Notes under the pieces: model-generated
Seen by the model: only the letters and a program-made list of their open reading frames with translations
Databases searched by the model: none
Told to the model about the DNA's origin: nothing
NCBI GenBank assembly: GCA_947053655.1
Contig: CAMRTO010000012.1
Location: forward strand, 1-42,363
Source of the DNA: an uncultured Clostridia bacterium
GTDB lineage: Bacteria; Bacillota; Clostridia; Christensenellales; Borkfalkiaceae
Length of the DNA: 42,363 nucleotides
Reading direction: 5' to 3'
Shown here: in pieces, positions 34,872 through 42,363 of the stretch
Layout: each line of letters begins with the position of its first letter
Numbering within the stretch: position 1 is the stretch's first letter
Translations under genes and position numbers: made by a program

Positions 34872-35657
34872 TTATGCGTTTATGTCCGCAACAACTATTT
34901 CGGGACGGTTAAAAAGACGCAAAGGAAACTCCGAATTGCCCAGCCCGCGCGAAACTATCATGACGCTTTTACCCGAAACGTGCGTTCCCGACGTGTATTT
35001 CGGGAATTTTCCCTGCCCCGGGGCAAAAAGCCCTATACCCGTAAAAGGTATGCGCCACTGACCGCCGTGTGCGTGACCGCACAGAATAAGGTCGTAACCG
35101 GCGGACGAATATTTACCGAAAAACTGCGGCTCGTGCGCGAGCAGAATTTTTGGCGACTTTTGCGGCGTTACAGTAAAAATTTTTTCGTTCCTAAGCGAAG
35201 CGCCGTTAAGCCCGACAACCGTAAGCCCTCCTTGCTCCGCCGCCATATCGTCCAGAACGCGCGCGCCCGCTTCCATAAGCTGACGGCGCAAAAACCTGTA
35301 ACCCTTGTTGCGCATTTCGTGGTTGCCCGCGACAAAATATACCGGCGCTATCTGCGTAAGCGCCGCCACCGTCTTTTCCGCGGTTTCGCAGTTTTTAGGG
35401 GTATAGAGGTGAACTATATCGCCCGTAAACGCAATAAAATCGGGCTTTAACCGCGCGATTTTGTCAATAAGCTTGCGGTTGCCGCGTCCGAAATTTTTAC
35501 CGTGCAAATCCGACAGGTGAACAATCCTCGTCCTATCCGCGCCGTCTATTTTAAGATTGTAACGCGTAATTTTAAGACAGCTGTTATTGAACCATACGAA
35601 AAGTACAATCAACCCTACGCCGACAGCGACGCCCGCGCAGATATAAAAATAAACCAA
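34872..35657 (-). CDS. Membrane-anchored calcineurin-like phosphoesterase (YkuE/YaeI type)
   Basis: 261 residues. One N-terminal membrane helix (VYFYICAGVAVGVGLIVLFV) anchors the enzyme, with the catalytic domain most likely outside. Metal-binding motifs are HLSDLHG (about 48-54), FTGDIV, GNHEMR and CGHAHGGQ, the complete dimetal set. Relatives hydrolyse phosphate esters of lipids or lipid-linked cell-wall precursors; the substrate here is not known. The start is TTG, right after the trmB stop, supported by GGAGG six bases upstream inside the end of trmB, so the two are coupled. Confidence 0.9.
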   Translation of the reverse strand: MVYFYICAGVAVGVGLIVLFVWFNNSCLKITRYNLKIDGADRTRIVHLSDLHGKNFGRGNRKLIDKIARLKPDFIAFTGDIVHLYTPKNCETAEKTVAALTQIAPVYFVAGNHEMRNKGYRFLRRQLMEAGARVLDDMAAEQGGLTVVGLNGASLRNEKIFTVTPQKSPKILLAHEPQFFGKYSSAGYDLILCGHAHGGQWRIPFTGIGLFAPGQGKFPKYTSGTHVSGKSVMIVSRGLGNSEFPLRLFNRPEIVVADINA

Positions 35658-36326
35658 TCAGACCTCCGCCACAATTCTGAAAATCTTCTTACCCATGCTT
35701 TTGAAAAGGCTTTCGTGTTCCGTTTCGGCATCGCCCGCGACGGGGTGCGCCGCCAAATCCTCGCATACTTCGGTAATTTTAAAGCCTGCCGCGGCATAGC
35801 TTTCAAGCGAAAACGCGTAAAACGCGGGGTCGTCGGTTTTCTGGATTATTCTCCCGCCCGACTTTAAAAGTCCGCGGTAAATTTCCAGAAAGCGCGTATG
35901 CGTCAACCGCTGTTTCTTGTAACCCTCTTTGGGCAGGGGGTTGGAAAAGTTGAGGTAAATTACTTCCGCCGTGTGCGGCTTTATATATTTGGGAAGCACC
36001 TCCGCCGCGCAGTTCAAAAAGTACACGTTTTTCAAACCGAAACTTTTAGCCCGCTCGCACGCGTCGATTATCACGTTGGAAATTTTTTCCACCGCTATAA
36101 AATTGACGCCACGTTCGGCGGCGGCAGTCTCGCAGACGAATTTTCCTTTACCGCAGCCTATTTCTATACGGACGGGATTTGCGCAGGGGAAAATTTTATC
36201 CAAATCGAGATATTCCTTATCGCGCGCCGCCGTAAGCATGTTTTTGTCCGTAAGGTCGGCTACCGTAACGATATCGCCGCACCCTGCAAGACGCTGTTCA
36301 AGGTTGTTTTTCTTTCTCATTCTCAT
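35658..36326 (-). CDS. trmB: tRNA (guanine-N7-)-methyltransferase
   Basis: SAM-dependent methylation of G46 in tRNA. The 222-residue protein has the SAM loop EIGCGKGKFV (about 54-63), VEKISN, and the catalytic-site segment YLNFSNPLPKEGYKKQRLTH, where most relatives have FxDPWPKxRHxKRR; the Asp is Ser-Asn here. The later KTDDPAFYAFSLE is typical. The ATG at 36326 has no Shine-Dalgarno, and a -10 box lies six bases upstream, so the mRNA is probably leaderless. It is the first gene of a two-gene unit with the phosphoesterase. Confidence 0.94.
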   Translation of the reverse strand: MRMRKKNNLEQRLAGCGDIVTVADLTDKNMLTAARDKEYLDLDKIFPCANPVRIEIGCGKGKFVCETAAAERGVNFIAVEKISNVIIDACERAKSFGLKNVYFLNCAAEVLPKYIKPHTAEVIYLNFSNPLPKEGYKKQRLTHTRFLEIYRGLLKSGGRIIQKTDDPAFYAFSLESYAAAGFKITEVCEDLAAHPVAGDAETEHESLFKSMGKKIFRIVAEV

Positions 36327-36332
36327 AATTAA

Positions 36333-36361
36333 AGTTTAACACTTTTAACGGAAAAAGGCAA
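36333..36361 (-). promoter_or_regulatory. trmB promoter, leaderless arrangement
   Basis: TTGCCT (36356-36361), 17 bases, TAAACT (36333-36338), then six bases and the ATG at 36326. Confidence 0.55.
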
Positions 36362-36409
36362 ACGTTAATAACTTTATACGCTTATCCCGCGCAAATAAGT
36401 TCTAATGAC

Positions 36410-36435
36410 AAAACTTCCGCCTGCGCGGAAGTTTT
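36410..36435 (-). terminator. Terminator of the ger operon
   Basis: AAAACTTCCGC pairs with GCGGAAGTTTT around CTGC, five bases after the gerAC stop. A short T run follows. Confidence 0.82.
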
Positions 36436-36439
36436 AACG

Positions 36440-37735
36440 TCAGTTATGGCTGATTATTTCAACGTCGTAATTTACCTTCATGCGGGTAAGCAAATCGCCG
36501 CGGAACGCATTCCAGTATTTATGATTGTACTTGTGAAGAAGCTCCTTGGCGCCCAAAATGTCGCAATCGTTTTCCACGCACATTTTTATCAAAGCGTCGA
36601 ACCGTTCCTCCACCGCTTTCTCGGCGCCGCGCAAAACGTTTTTCTGAACAACGTCGTCGTACATTACTTCCTCCGGCTGCATAACCTTTTTGACGCCCTG
36701 AATCTGCGCGTTGGCTTTGAACTTTAAGGTAAGCTCAGGCACGCCGTTTTTAACTTTCAGCTTGACGCCGCCGGTAGTATTTTTAAGCCCCACGGTGTAA
36801 TGAATACCTTCCGAGTCGCACGGAAGCACTGCAAGACGTATATTGTTTTTTAAAATATTGTAAGCGAAGGATTGCTGTTCGTCGAGAAGTCCGGCAAATT
36901 TTCCTCGCGCGAACACTGCGGTTTTGCGCGCCGTGAAATCCACGGGCTGCCCCTCGCCGCCGCTTTGCCCGCTCGACGACCCGCCGCTTTGCGCACTGCT
37001 TTGCCCGCCGCCTTGTCCGCCGCCTTGTCCGCCGCCTTGTCCGCCGCTTTGTCCGCCAGACGACCCGCCGCCCTGACCGCCGCCGGCGCTTTCTCCGCCG
37101 ACGTTGTCGCCGTTGCCGCCGCTTTGCGACGTGCCCGGTTTGGAAGCCTGAATATACGGCATACAGCACGCTTCGCTTTCGGAATAATTAGACACCGCAA
37201 CGTCTTTGAGATTTACCGAGGATACGTTTGCGGATTTCGCCAGTTCTTCCGACAGCACGCGCTGAACAGCGGTGTAGGTTTCGGGGTTTACCGTTGCGGG
37301 CATTGCCAGCATGTCCTGCGCCTTACCCTCGCACATAGCCACAAGCGCTGTCAGCTCGGAATAGTTTCTGCGGTAAAAACAGCCGAGGATACGGAAAAGC
37401 TCGTGCTGTTGACAGCCCTCGCCCAAAAGTATAAGCTTGCAAAATTGCAATCTGGGATAAAAACCCGTCTTGGAATTTATTTCGTTCAAAGCGTCCGCAA
37501 CCGTAAGTCCGCTGCCCTGAACCTCTTTGTACTGTACGTTTTCCCCCGACTGCGAGGGTTGCGGAAGCGCAAGCTGGGCGGTGACCTGAACTTCTTCCCC
37601 CGCAGGGTCTATGCCGACCGCGACTATAATGGCGCTTTTGTGAATATCCACGACGCCGTAATCGTTAGTAAAAAACAGAGCTATAAGGGCTATCATTATC
37701 GCCCAGTAAATAAATACGGAAAAGCGTTTAATCAT
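36440..37735 (-). CDS. gerAC: Ger(x)C-family spore germination protein, no lipobox, Gly/Gln-rich insert
   Basis: C subunit of a GerA-type germinant receptor in the spore inner membrane. The start at 37735 (MIKRFSVFIYWAIMIALIAL) overlaps the gerAB stop (ATGA) and has GGAGG upstream. Of 431 residues, the first 25 or so form a membrane helix. Most GerAC proteins have a lipobox Cys (LTGCWD); here the equivalent is FFTNDYGVVDIHKSA without Cys, so it is probably anchored by the helix. Residues about 200-265 are an unusual Gly/Gln/Ser-rich insert built on a 12-base DNA repeat. The C-terminal domain is as usual (KELLHKYNHKYWNAFRGDLL). Confidence 0.9.
   Translation of the reverse strand: MIKRFSVFIYWAIMIALIALFFTNDYGVVDIHKSAIIVAVGIDPAGEEVQVTAQLALPQPSQSGENVQYKEVQGSGLTVADALNEINSKTGFYPRLQFCKLILLGEGCQQHELFRILGCFYRRNYSELTALVAMCEGKAQDMLAMPATVNPETYTAVQRVLSEELAKSANVSSVNLKDVAVSNYSESEACCMPYIQASKPGTSQSGGNGDNVGGESAGGGQGGGSSGGQSGGQGGGQGGGQGGGQSSAQSGGSSSGQSGGEGQPVDFTARKTAVFARGKFAGLLDEQQSFAYNILKNNIRLAVLPCDSEGIHYTVGLKNTTGGVKLKVKNGVPELTLKFKANAQIQGVKKVMQPEEVMYDDVVQKNVLRGAEKAVEERFDALIKMCVENDCDILGAKELLHKYNHKYWNAFRGDLLTRMKVNYDVEIISHN
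37006..37057 (-). repeat. 12-base tandem repeat inside gerAC
   Basis: About four copies of CCGCCTTGTCCG on plus, the last with one change, encode GGGQ repeats on the minus strand. It is prone to slippage in multiples of four codons, keeping frame. Confidence 0.85.
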
Positions 37736-38793
37736 CTCTCTTTCCTCCTCAGCGTCCAGGCAAGGACGGGTATCGCGTTGGCGAATACGGCAAACGCTAT
37801 CCACATCCACTTCGCGTAAAAGGTATGAAGATTGTTGAAGCCGTGGTCGAACACCAGCAGCAATATTATCAGCGCGGCGTTAACCGCAAGCGACAGCACG
37901 GCTCTGTTTTGGTAACCCGTACACTTCATGACGCAGTGAAGCGCAAGCTGTATATTAAGCACAAGCGCGAAAAGCATAACTATTTCCAAAATGTACAAAG
38001 CTATAAAATCTATTCTTCCTATGGTGTCTATCGCGGGGAAGAACAGCGAAATTTTGGATACCGCAAATTGCCGCGACTGGGCGATATCGCCGTATATTCC
38101 GTAAAACGTGAAAAGAAACAGCAATACTGTCAGCGCGCCGCCGATATAGGAAATGGTCATCTTCGCCGCGTCGCCCTTTTTATATTTGAAATGCCCCATA
38201 AACATTAACACGTAACACGGCTCCACAAAACGGAAAACCGTTCCCAACGCGCCGCCGAACAAATCCTTTACGGGCGTTTTGAGGACGGGCATGAAGGAAC
38301 TCCACTTTATTTCCAGCACGGACATGGAAAATACGAAAATGAGAGAAAGCACGAATATGGGCATGCAAACGTCGGCGCTTCTGCCTATATTGGTGAATTT
38401 TTTGCCCGCCGCATATATAGAGAAGAAAAAGAAAGGCAGAAAAATCAAAAGCGACGGCACGGTATCGTAAAAAATAGTGTGCACGTAAAGCTTCTGCTCG
38501 CACAGCGGAACTATAGTCGCGGCGATGAAAAACAGGGCGAAAAGCCCGTAAATTATCCGCGCGAAAATATTGCCGAACGTACCTTCCAAAAGCTGAAAAA
38601 AGGTTTTGTCCGTACGCGAACAGAGAAAGCTTACCGCCCACACCACGACCGCCTGCACGCCGAAATCTATAAGCGCGGCGAAAAGCAAATCGCGTCCGCA
38701 ATAGTGACTTAAAACCGTGGGATACAGCAGCATTTTGCTTACGGCGTTATAGCATAACAATATAAAACATATCTGTCTTACGCTTATTTTCAT
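37732..38793 (-). CDS. gerAB: GerAB-family germination permease subunit
   Basis: The 353-residue integral membrane protein of the APC superfamily forms the germinant-sensing or channel part of the receptor. Ten hydrophobic segments are visible from ISVRQICFILLCYNAVSKML to the C-terminal WMWIAFAVFANAIPVLAW. It begins with an ATG overlapping the gerAA stop (ATGA) and ends overlapping gerAC in the same way. This order, AA-AB-AC, with four-base overlaps is the standard gerA layout. Ligand is not predictable. Confidence 0.93.
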   Translation of the reverse strand: MKISVRQICFILLCYNAVSKMLLYPTVLSHYCGRDLLFAALIDFGVQAVVVWAVSFLCSRTDKTFFQLLEGTFGNIFARIIYGLFALFFIAATIVPLCEQKLYVHTIFYDTVPSLLIFLPFFFFSIYAAGKKFTNIGRSADVCMPIFVLSLIFVFSMSVLEIKWSSFMPVLKTPVKDLFGGALGTVFRFVEPCYVLMFMGHFKYKKGDAAKMTISYIGGALTVLLFLFTFYGIYGDIAQSRQFAVSKISLFFPAIDTIGRIDFIALYILEIVMLFALVLNIQLALHCVMKCTGYQNRAVLSLAVNAALIILLLVFDHGFNNLHTFYAKWMWIAFAVFANAIPVLAWTLRRKER

Positions 38794-40217
38794 TTTGTCT
38801 TTAACCTCACTTTCTGCGCCGAGCGCAGTGCGGACGGACGGTTTTTCAAAGCGTACAAATTCGCCTTTACCATACTGTCGTACAAATCGTTTTTAATAAC
38901 CGGCGCGAACGGCGCCATCAGCGGCACGCCGTACGACTGTTCGGTGACGAGATAGCAGATAAGGAAAGCCGTAAACAGCGCTATGCCGAAGGGACCTATA
39001 CTGCCGGCGACAATCAGATATATCCACCTTAAAGTGGTGGTCGTTTCCACCAGGTCGGGCGTAATGTAAAGACATATCGCCGAAAAGGCTATTATAATTA
39101 TCGCGGGGGTGGAAATTATTCCCGCTTTCACGGCGGTATCGCCGAGGACAAGCGCGCCCACTACCGACATTGCAAGCCCTACGTATTTGGGCATTCTTAC
39201 AGAGGCTTCGTTTAAAACTTCCAGTACGAACAGCGTCAGAAACATCTCTATACTCGGCGATACGGGCAACCCAGAAACCGAGCTGGAAACCTTTAAAAGA
39301 AGCTGAAAAGGAATTATCTGTATCTTGAAAAGCTGCGCCGCCACGTAAATGGCAGGCAGAAATATGCCTATTATTAAGGCGAATATGCGTAAAAGCCGTG
39401 TTATTGTAGAGCGGTAAGACAGCGCGTAATAATCTTCCGCCGCCTGTATATCCTCAACCAGCATATAGGGCACCGTCAAAGCTATGGGCGAGCCGTCCAC
39501 AATAAGCCCCACCCTGCCCTCGCTTATTTTGGCGCAGAAGATATCGGGCTTTTCGGACGTACCGTTGCGCTTGAATACCGAGCGCGGCTTTCCGGAAATA
39601 AACTGGGAAATATACGACGAGTCGGGCACAAGGTCTATCTCATGCGCGGCAATCTGCTTTTCTACCCGTTCGGGAAGTCCTTTGGCGCAAACGCCGTCCA
39701 GATAGACCAAAGCCACGGCCGTATCGGAGCGCTCTCCGCATTTCACCGTCTTTACTTTAAGCTTGTCGCTTTTAAGCCGCTTACGCACAAGTCCGAGATT
39801 TGTCTTTATATCCTCGGTAAAGCCCTCGCGCGGACCCTTTAACGTGACCTGTGTAGGCGGCTCCGCCACCGTCCTTCCGGGCGGATTTTTCAAACCGATT
39901 ATATAAAAATCGCTTTCCCCGTCGATGAAAAGGGCGACGTTTCCGTCGGAAATTTCACTTATGGCGTCCTTTGCCTTTTTACAGTCCTTTACCTCGGGCG
40001 AGGCGAGCAGTTTTTTTACGTCCTCCGCATTGGCGTCGTTTTCCGCCGCCTTCAAAGGCTTGGCGACAAGCTCGCCGATAAGCTGTTTGTCCGCAAGCCC
40101 GTCGGCGTAAATTGCCGCAAACTTTTTCCCCTTTGAGGACTCGAACTCGAAAACGATTATGTCCTCGGAAGTCAAAACGTCCTTTACGCTTTTTATGTGC
40201 TTTTCAAGTGTAACCAT
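38790..40217 (-). CDS. gerAA: GerAA-family germinant receptor A subunit
   Basis: 475 residues. The N-terminal cytosolic region (1-260) is followed by a membrane domain with VSGLPVSPSIEMFLTLFVLE, RMPKYVGLAMSVVGALVLGD and the typical QSYGVPLMAPFAP near the end. It is the first gene of gerAA-AB-AC. The ATG has only a weak GGA site. Such operons are normally made in the forespore by sigma-G; a CATAGTA-like -10 occurs upstream but no matching -35 is visible. The short gap to divergent padR (98 bases) is the only control region. Its presence marks the organism as a spore former. Confidence 0.94.
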   Translation of the reverse strand: MVTLEKHIKSVKDVLTSEDIIVFEFESSKGKKFAAIYADGLADKQLIGELVAKPLKAAENDANAEDVKKLLASPEVKDCKKAKDAISEISDGNVALFIDGESDFYIIGLKNPPGRTVAEPPTQVTLKGPREGFTEDIKTNLGLVRKRLKSDKLKVKTVKCGERSDTAVALVYLDGVCAKGLPERVEKQIAAHEIDLVPDSSYISQFISGKPRSVFKRNGTSEKPDIFCAKISEGRVGLIVDGSPIALTVPYMLVEDIQAAEDYYALSYRSTITRLLRIFALIIGIFLPAIYVAAQLFKIQIIPFQLLLKVSSSVSGLPVSPSIEMFLTLFVLEVLNEASVRMPKYVGLAMSVVGALVLGDTAVKAGIISTPAIIIIAFSAICLYITPDLVETTTTLRWIYLIVAGSIGPFGIALFTAFLICYLVTEQSYGVPLMAPFAPVIKNDLYDSMVKANLYALKNRPSALRSAQKVRLKTK

Positions 40218-40263
40218 AAAAATATTATCCGTAAAAAAAAATTAATTATTTACAAAAAAACAC

Positions 40264-40294
40264 TTGACAAAACATACTATGTAATGTATAGTAT
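40264..40294 (+). promoter_or_regulatory. padR promoter with embedded operator dyad
   Basis: TTGACA (40264-40269), 17 bases, TATAGT (40287-40292). The dyad ATACTAT-GTAATGT-ATAGTAT (40274-40294) covers the spacer and -10, which suits PadR self-repression. A bound repressor might also affect gerAA on the other side. Confidence 0.75.
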
Positions 40295-40315
40295 TAGACA
40301 AAACGGGGTATACGT

Positions 40316-40627
40316 ATGGATATTCAGCTTAAAAAGGGCGTTCTGGACGTGTGCGTTTTGCACGCGATAAGCAGAAGCGAAAGTTACGGATATAAAATTA
40401 TAAGCGACTTGCAGGGTATAATAGACATATCCGAAAGTACGCTGTACCCTATTTTGAAAAGGCTTGAAGCGGGCGGGTACCTTACCACGCGCACCGCGGA
40501 GTACAGCGGCAGACTGCGACGGTACTATAAAATTACCGTATCGGGGCTTAAAAAACTTGCGTCCGGCAGGAACGACCTGCTTGAAATAAACGAAATTTAC
40601 AAGAAAGTATTCGGAGGCAGAATATGA
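40316..40627 (+). CDS. PadR-family transcriptional repressor
   Basis: The 103-residue PadR protein has a winged helix: LKKGVLDVCVLHAISRSESY, GYKIISDL, then STLYPILKRLEAGGYLTTRT, and the wing GRLRRYYKIT. The short C-terminal helix makes it a subfamily-2 (PadR-s2) type dimer. The promoter contains a clear dyad. The stop overlaps the ATG of the DUF1700 gene by four bases. Together with the next two genes it forms the common padR-DUF1700-DUF4097 operon of Firmicutes, whose biological role is poorly defined. Confidence 0.94.
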   Translation: MDIQLKKGVLDVCVLHAISRSESYGYKIISDLQGIIDISESTLYPILKRLEAGGYLTTRTAEYSGRLRRYYKITVSGLKKLASGRNDLLEINEIYKKVFGGRI

Positions 40628-41313
40628 CATATACCGAATGGCGCGACGAACTTAAAAGCAACCTTTTATGCGTAAGCGAAAGCGAAAGACGGCGCGTTTT
40701 GGACTACTATGCGGAAGCGTACGCCGACAGACGTGAGGCGGGATTTTCCGAGCGTGAAATTATAGAGGACTTCGGCGCGCCGTACGACGCCGCGCAAAGC
40801 ATGCTTGCGGATAACACTGTACCGTATGCCGAAGCGCCCGCGGGAGCGGCCGCTCAGCCCAAGGCGCAGACGGCTCCGCCGGTTTACAACCCTCCTCCCC
40901 CTCCGCCTCCGAGACAGGCAACACCGCCTCCTCAACCTCAACCGCAACCTCAACCCGAAGCGGTCAAACCCGCAAAAGAGAGCAACGCCGGCTACGTAAT
41001 TTTATGTATAGCGCTGGCTTTGCCCGTTGCAATGCTTATCCTTGTAACGGTCTTGACGACGGTAGCGCTGTGCGCGACGCCTATCCTGACGATAGCTTCC
41101 GGCGGGGCGATGATAGGCGCGTCGATCGGCACTTTCATTGCAGGCGAGGCGGCTTACGGCTTCTTTATCTTAGGCGTCGGAATTGCCGCCATGGGCGTAG
41201 GCATTGCGCTGTGTCCGCTGCTTTTTAAGCTGGCGGCGCTTATGTGGAAAGGCTTTTCCAAATTCTTCGCTTGGCTCAAAAGCAGTACGGCGGCGAAAAA
41301 GGCAGGTGTGTAA
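40624..41313 (+). CDS. DUF1700 (HAAS-type) membrane protein
   Basis: 229 residues. Residues 1-65 (MTYTEWRDELKSNLLCVSES ... REIIEDFGAPYDAA) are the cytosolic helical HAAS/DUF1700 domain found next to PadR regulators. A Pro/Gln-rich linker follows (about 86-115, with NPPPPPPP and QPQPQPQPE). Three hydrophobic segments then span the membrane (about 122-205), ending in a basic tail. It overlaps padR at the start and the next gene by one base (TAATG). The HAAS domain may interact with PadR or with the membrane partner. Linker length is likely variable because of its repeats. Confidence 0.88.
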   Translation: MTYTEWRDELKSNLLCVSESERRRVLDYYAEAYADRREAGFSEREIIEDFGAPYDAAQSMLADNTVPYAEAPAGAAAQPKAQTAPPVYNPPPPPPPRQATPPPQPQPQPQPEAVKPAKESNAGYVILCIALALPVAMLILVTVLTTVALCATPILTIASGGAMIGASIGTFIAGEAAYGFFILGVGIAAMGVGIALCPLLFKLAALMWKGFSKFFAWLKSSTAAKKAGV

Positions 41314-42092
41314 TGAATTCTATAGTTAAAGGTCTTATCGTAGGCGGTGCGATAGCCGTTTTCGGCGCGATAATAGCAATAATAACGCTGGCAGTATGCG
41401 GCTGGACGGTTAAACCCAAATTCCAAATGAAAACTTTTACCTCCGCGGAAGAAGTTTCTTCCGTATACGTGCGGCAAGACGCGGGCAACGTAAAAATGTC
41501 CTATTACGACGGCGACGAAATAGTCGTCGAATACCCCGAAAACAAGCTGTTTAAAGCTACGGTGGAAAGCAAAGACGGCAAACTTACCGTAGAATGCAGT
41601 AAAAAGTGGTACGTTATAGGAAGCTTCAAACTGCCCGAAACGGTTATAAAGCTTCCTTCCCGTTTGGAAGGGAAACCCGACGTAAATTTAAAACTGAACG
41701 CGGGCAGCGCGAATATCGGCGACGGTGCATACGGCAACGTAAACGCAAATATCAACGCGGGACAATTTACCGCGGGTGAAATTACTTGCGCGACGCTGAA
41801 ATGCAACATCAACGCGGGACAGATTAAGATAACGGGCGTGCGGTGTACCGTGCTGGATATTAACGTGGACGCAGGGAAAACGGAAATTATCTCCGCCGAC
41901 GCCGTTAACACCGCGGTAGATGTGGACGCGGGAAGCGTACACATCGGATTTGCGGGCACGCAGAGCGAATATACTATTAACGTCAAAGTAGACGCGGGAA
42001 GCTGCAACGTAAGCAACGCTACGGGCACTACGGAAAAAACAATAACCGTAGACGTTGACGCGGGCGAAGCAAAGCTTGATTTCGCAGGTTGA
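41313..42092 (+). CDS. DUF4097-type beta-solenoid membrane-anchored protein
   Basis: 259 residues from ATG at 41313, with GGCAGG upstream and a one-base overlap with the previous stop. One N-terminal membrane helix (IVKGLIVGGAIAVFGAIIAI) is followed by an external beta-rich domain with a ladder of repeats each containing NAG or DAG: LNAGSANI, INAGQFTA, INAGQIKI, VDAGKTEI, VDAGSVHI, VDAGSCNV, VDAGEAKL. The spacing of about 20 residues suits a beta-solenoid. In related operons this protein is called a putative adhesin. The gene is the last of the operon, followed by a terminator. Confidence 0.9.
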   Translation: MNSIVKGLIVGGAIAVFGAIIAIITLAVCGWTVKPKFQMKTFTSAEEVSSVYVRQDAGNVKMSYYDGDEIVVEYPENKLFKATVESKDGKLTVECSKKWYVIGSFKLPETVIKLPSRLEGKPDVNLKLNAGSANIGDGAYGNVNANINAGQFTAGEITCATLKCNINAGQIKITGVRCTVLDINVDAGKTEIISADAVNTAVDVDAGSVHIGFAGTQSEYTINVKVDAGSCNVSNATGTTEKTITVDVDAGEAKLDFAG

Positions 42093-42114
42093 CAAAAAAC
42101 GACTTAATATGATA

Positions 42115-42144
42115 AAATACAGCCGTAAAAACGGCTGTATTTTT
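42115..42144 (+). terminator. Terminator of the padR operon
   Basis: AAATACAGCCGT pairs with ACGGCTGTATTT around AAAA, followed by TT. Confidence 0.92.
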
Positions 42145-42152
42145 AATTGCCG

Positions 42153-42182
42153 AAAAGATGCTTCGGCAAGCCTCAGCATGAC
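42153..42182. repeat. Half copy of the dispersed hairpin repeat
   Basis: AAAAGATGCTTCGGCAAGCC then TCAGCATGAC is the reverse complement of the family's left arm, with a few changes. Confidence 0.65.
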
Positions 42183-42253
42183 AATACCGGACGAAAACCG
42201 TCGGGCGGGAATACACGTTTTTGTCATTTCCACACCAAGCTATAATTAGTACG

Positions 42254-42363
42254 CCTTATTGTCATTCTTCCACCTTATTGTCATTCTTCCACCTTATTGT
42301 CATTCTTCCACCTTATTGTCATTCTTGCACCTTATTGTCATTCTTGCACCTTATTGTCATTCT
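42254..42363. repeat. 19-base tandem repeat cut by the window edge
   Basis: Five full copies and one partial copy of CCTTATTGTCATTCTTCCA, with C changed to G at position 17 in the last two full copies. Each contains GTCATTCTT, resembling the start of the dispersed hairpin family. Confidence 0.95.

Noticed and set aside
40218..40315. Sigma-G promoter for gerAA
   Set aside because: A CATAGTA-like -10 occurs on the minus strand but no acceptable -35 lies 17-18 bases upstream.
42089..42118. TTGACA-18-TAAAAT promoter-like sequence at the end of the DUF4097 gene
   Set aside because: The start would fall inside the terminator hairpin, giving almost no transcript; likely chance in AT-rich sequence.

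Overview
The window looks like chromosomal DNA from a spore-forming member of the Clostridia (low-to-moderate GC Firmicutes). The evidence is a gerA-type germination operon, an Ile T-box leader, PcrA, NAD-dependent LigA, a long type-2 IleRS, Shine-Dalgarno sequences of the GGAGG type and sigma-A promoters with 17-base spacers. Genus cannot be fixed from the sequence alone. No tRNA, rRNA, CRISPR array, phage module or transposase gene was seen. Most genes lie on the minus strand.

Layout. 1-629 holds three tandem ~180-base units on the minus strand. Each has a sigma-A-like promoter, a conserved 5' block, a variable core that reads as a WLR[SC]G...VRPA protein end, and a conserved 3' block. 630-6525 is a minus-strand run: rluA-family synthase, feoB, feoA and ileS. 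A complete Ile T-box sits upstream of ileS, with a dispersed hairpin repeat between its terminator and the gene. 6947-8051 holds a small Cys-rich protein and three small XRE regulators, two of them near-identical copies. 8133-13851 is housekeeping: tsaD, an unknown gene, prfB and secA. 14328-17748 is purine salvage: adenine deaminase and an AzgA-like permease. 17906-20576 is a Zn/Cd efflux unit (ArsR repressor plus P1B ATPase) with a clear operator. 20850-25059 is ligA-pcrA.

25172-28165 is an AT-richer two-gene unit: a lipoprotein and a secreted HEYGH metallopeptidase. 28342-31271 holds an unknown gene, rpsU, an ArsP_2-like permease and an orphan MalK-like ATPase with altered motifs. 31421-32996 (plus strand) holds queH and a divergent carbamoyltransferase. 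33136-34731 is a repeat-containing lipoprotein. 34872-36326 holds a calcineurin-like phosphoesterase and trmB. 36440-40217 is the gerAA-gerAB-gerAC operon. 40316-42092 is a plus-strand padR-DUF1700-DUF4097 operon. The window ends inside a 19-base tandem repeat.

Themes that cross genes: (i) several genes (two XRE copies, queH, trmB, nearly pcrA) have a -10 box about six bases before the ATG and no Shine-Dalgarno, which predicts leaderless mRNAs; (ii) a dispersed hairpin family beginning GTCATTCTGA occurs in five intergenic places, with a 28-base repeat occurring twice; (iii) several proteins keep their family fold but have changed signature residues (FeoB G4 motif, MalK-like Q-loop, signature and H-loop, carbamoyltransferase HPxQ). 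The most novel-looking locus is the promoter-plus-variable-cassette array at the left edge, which continues beyond the window.
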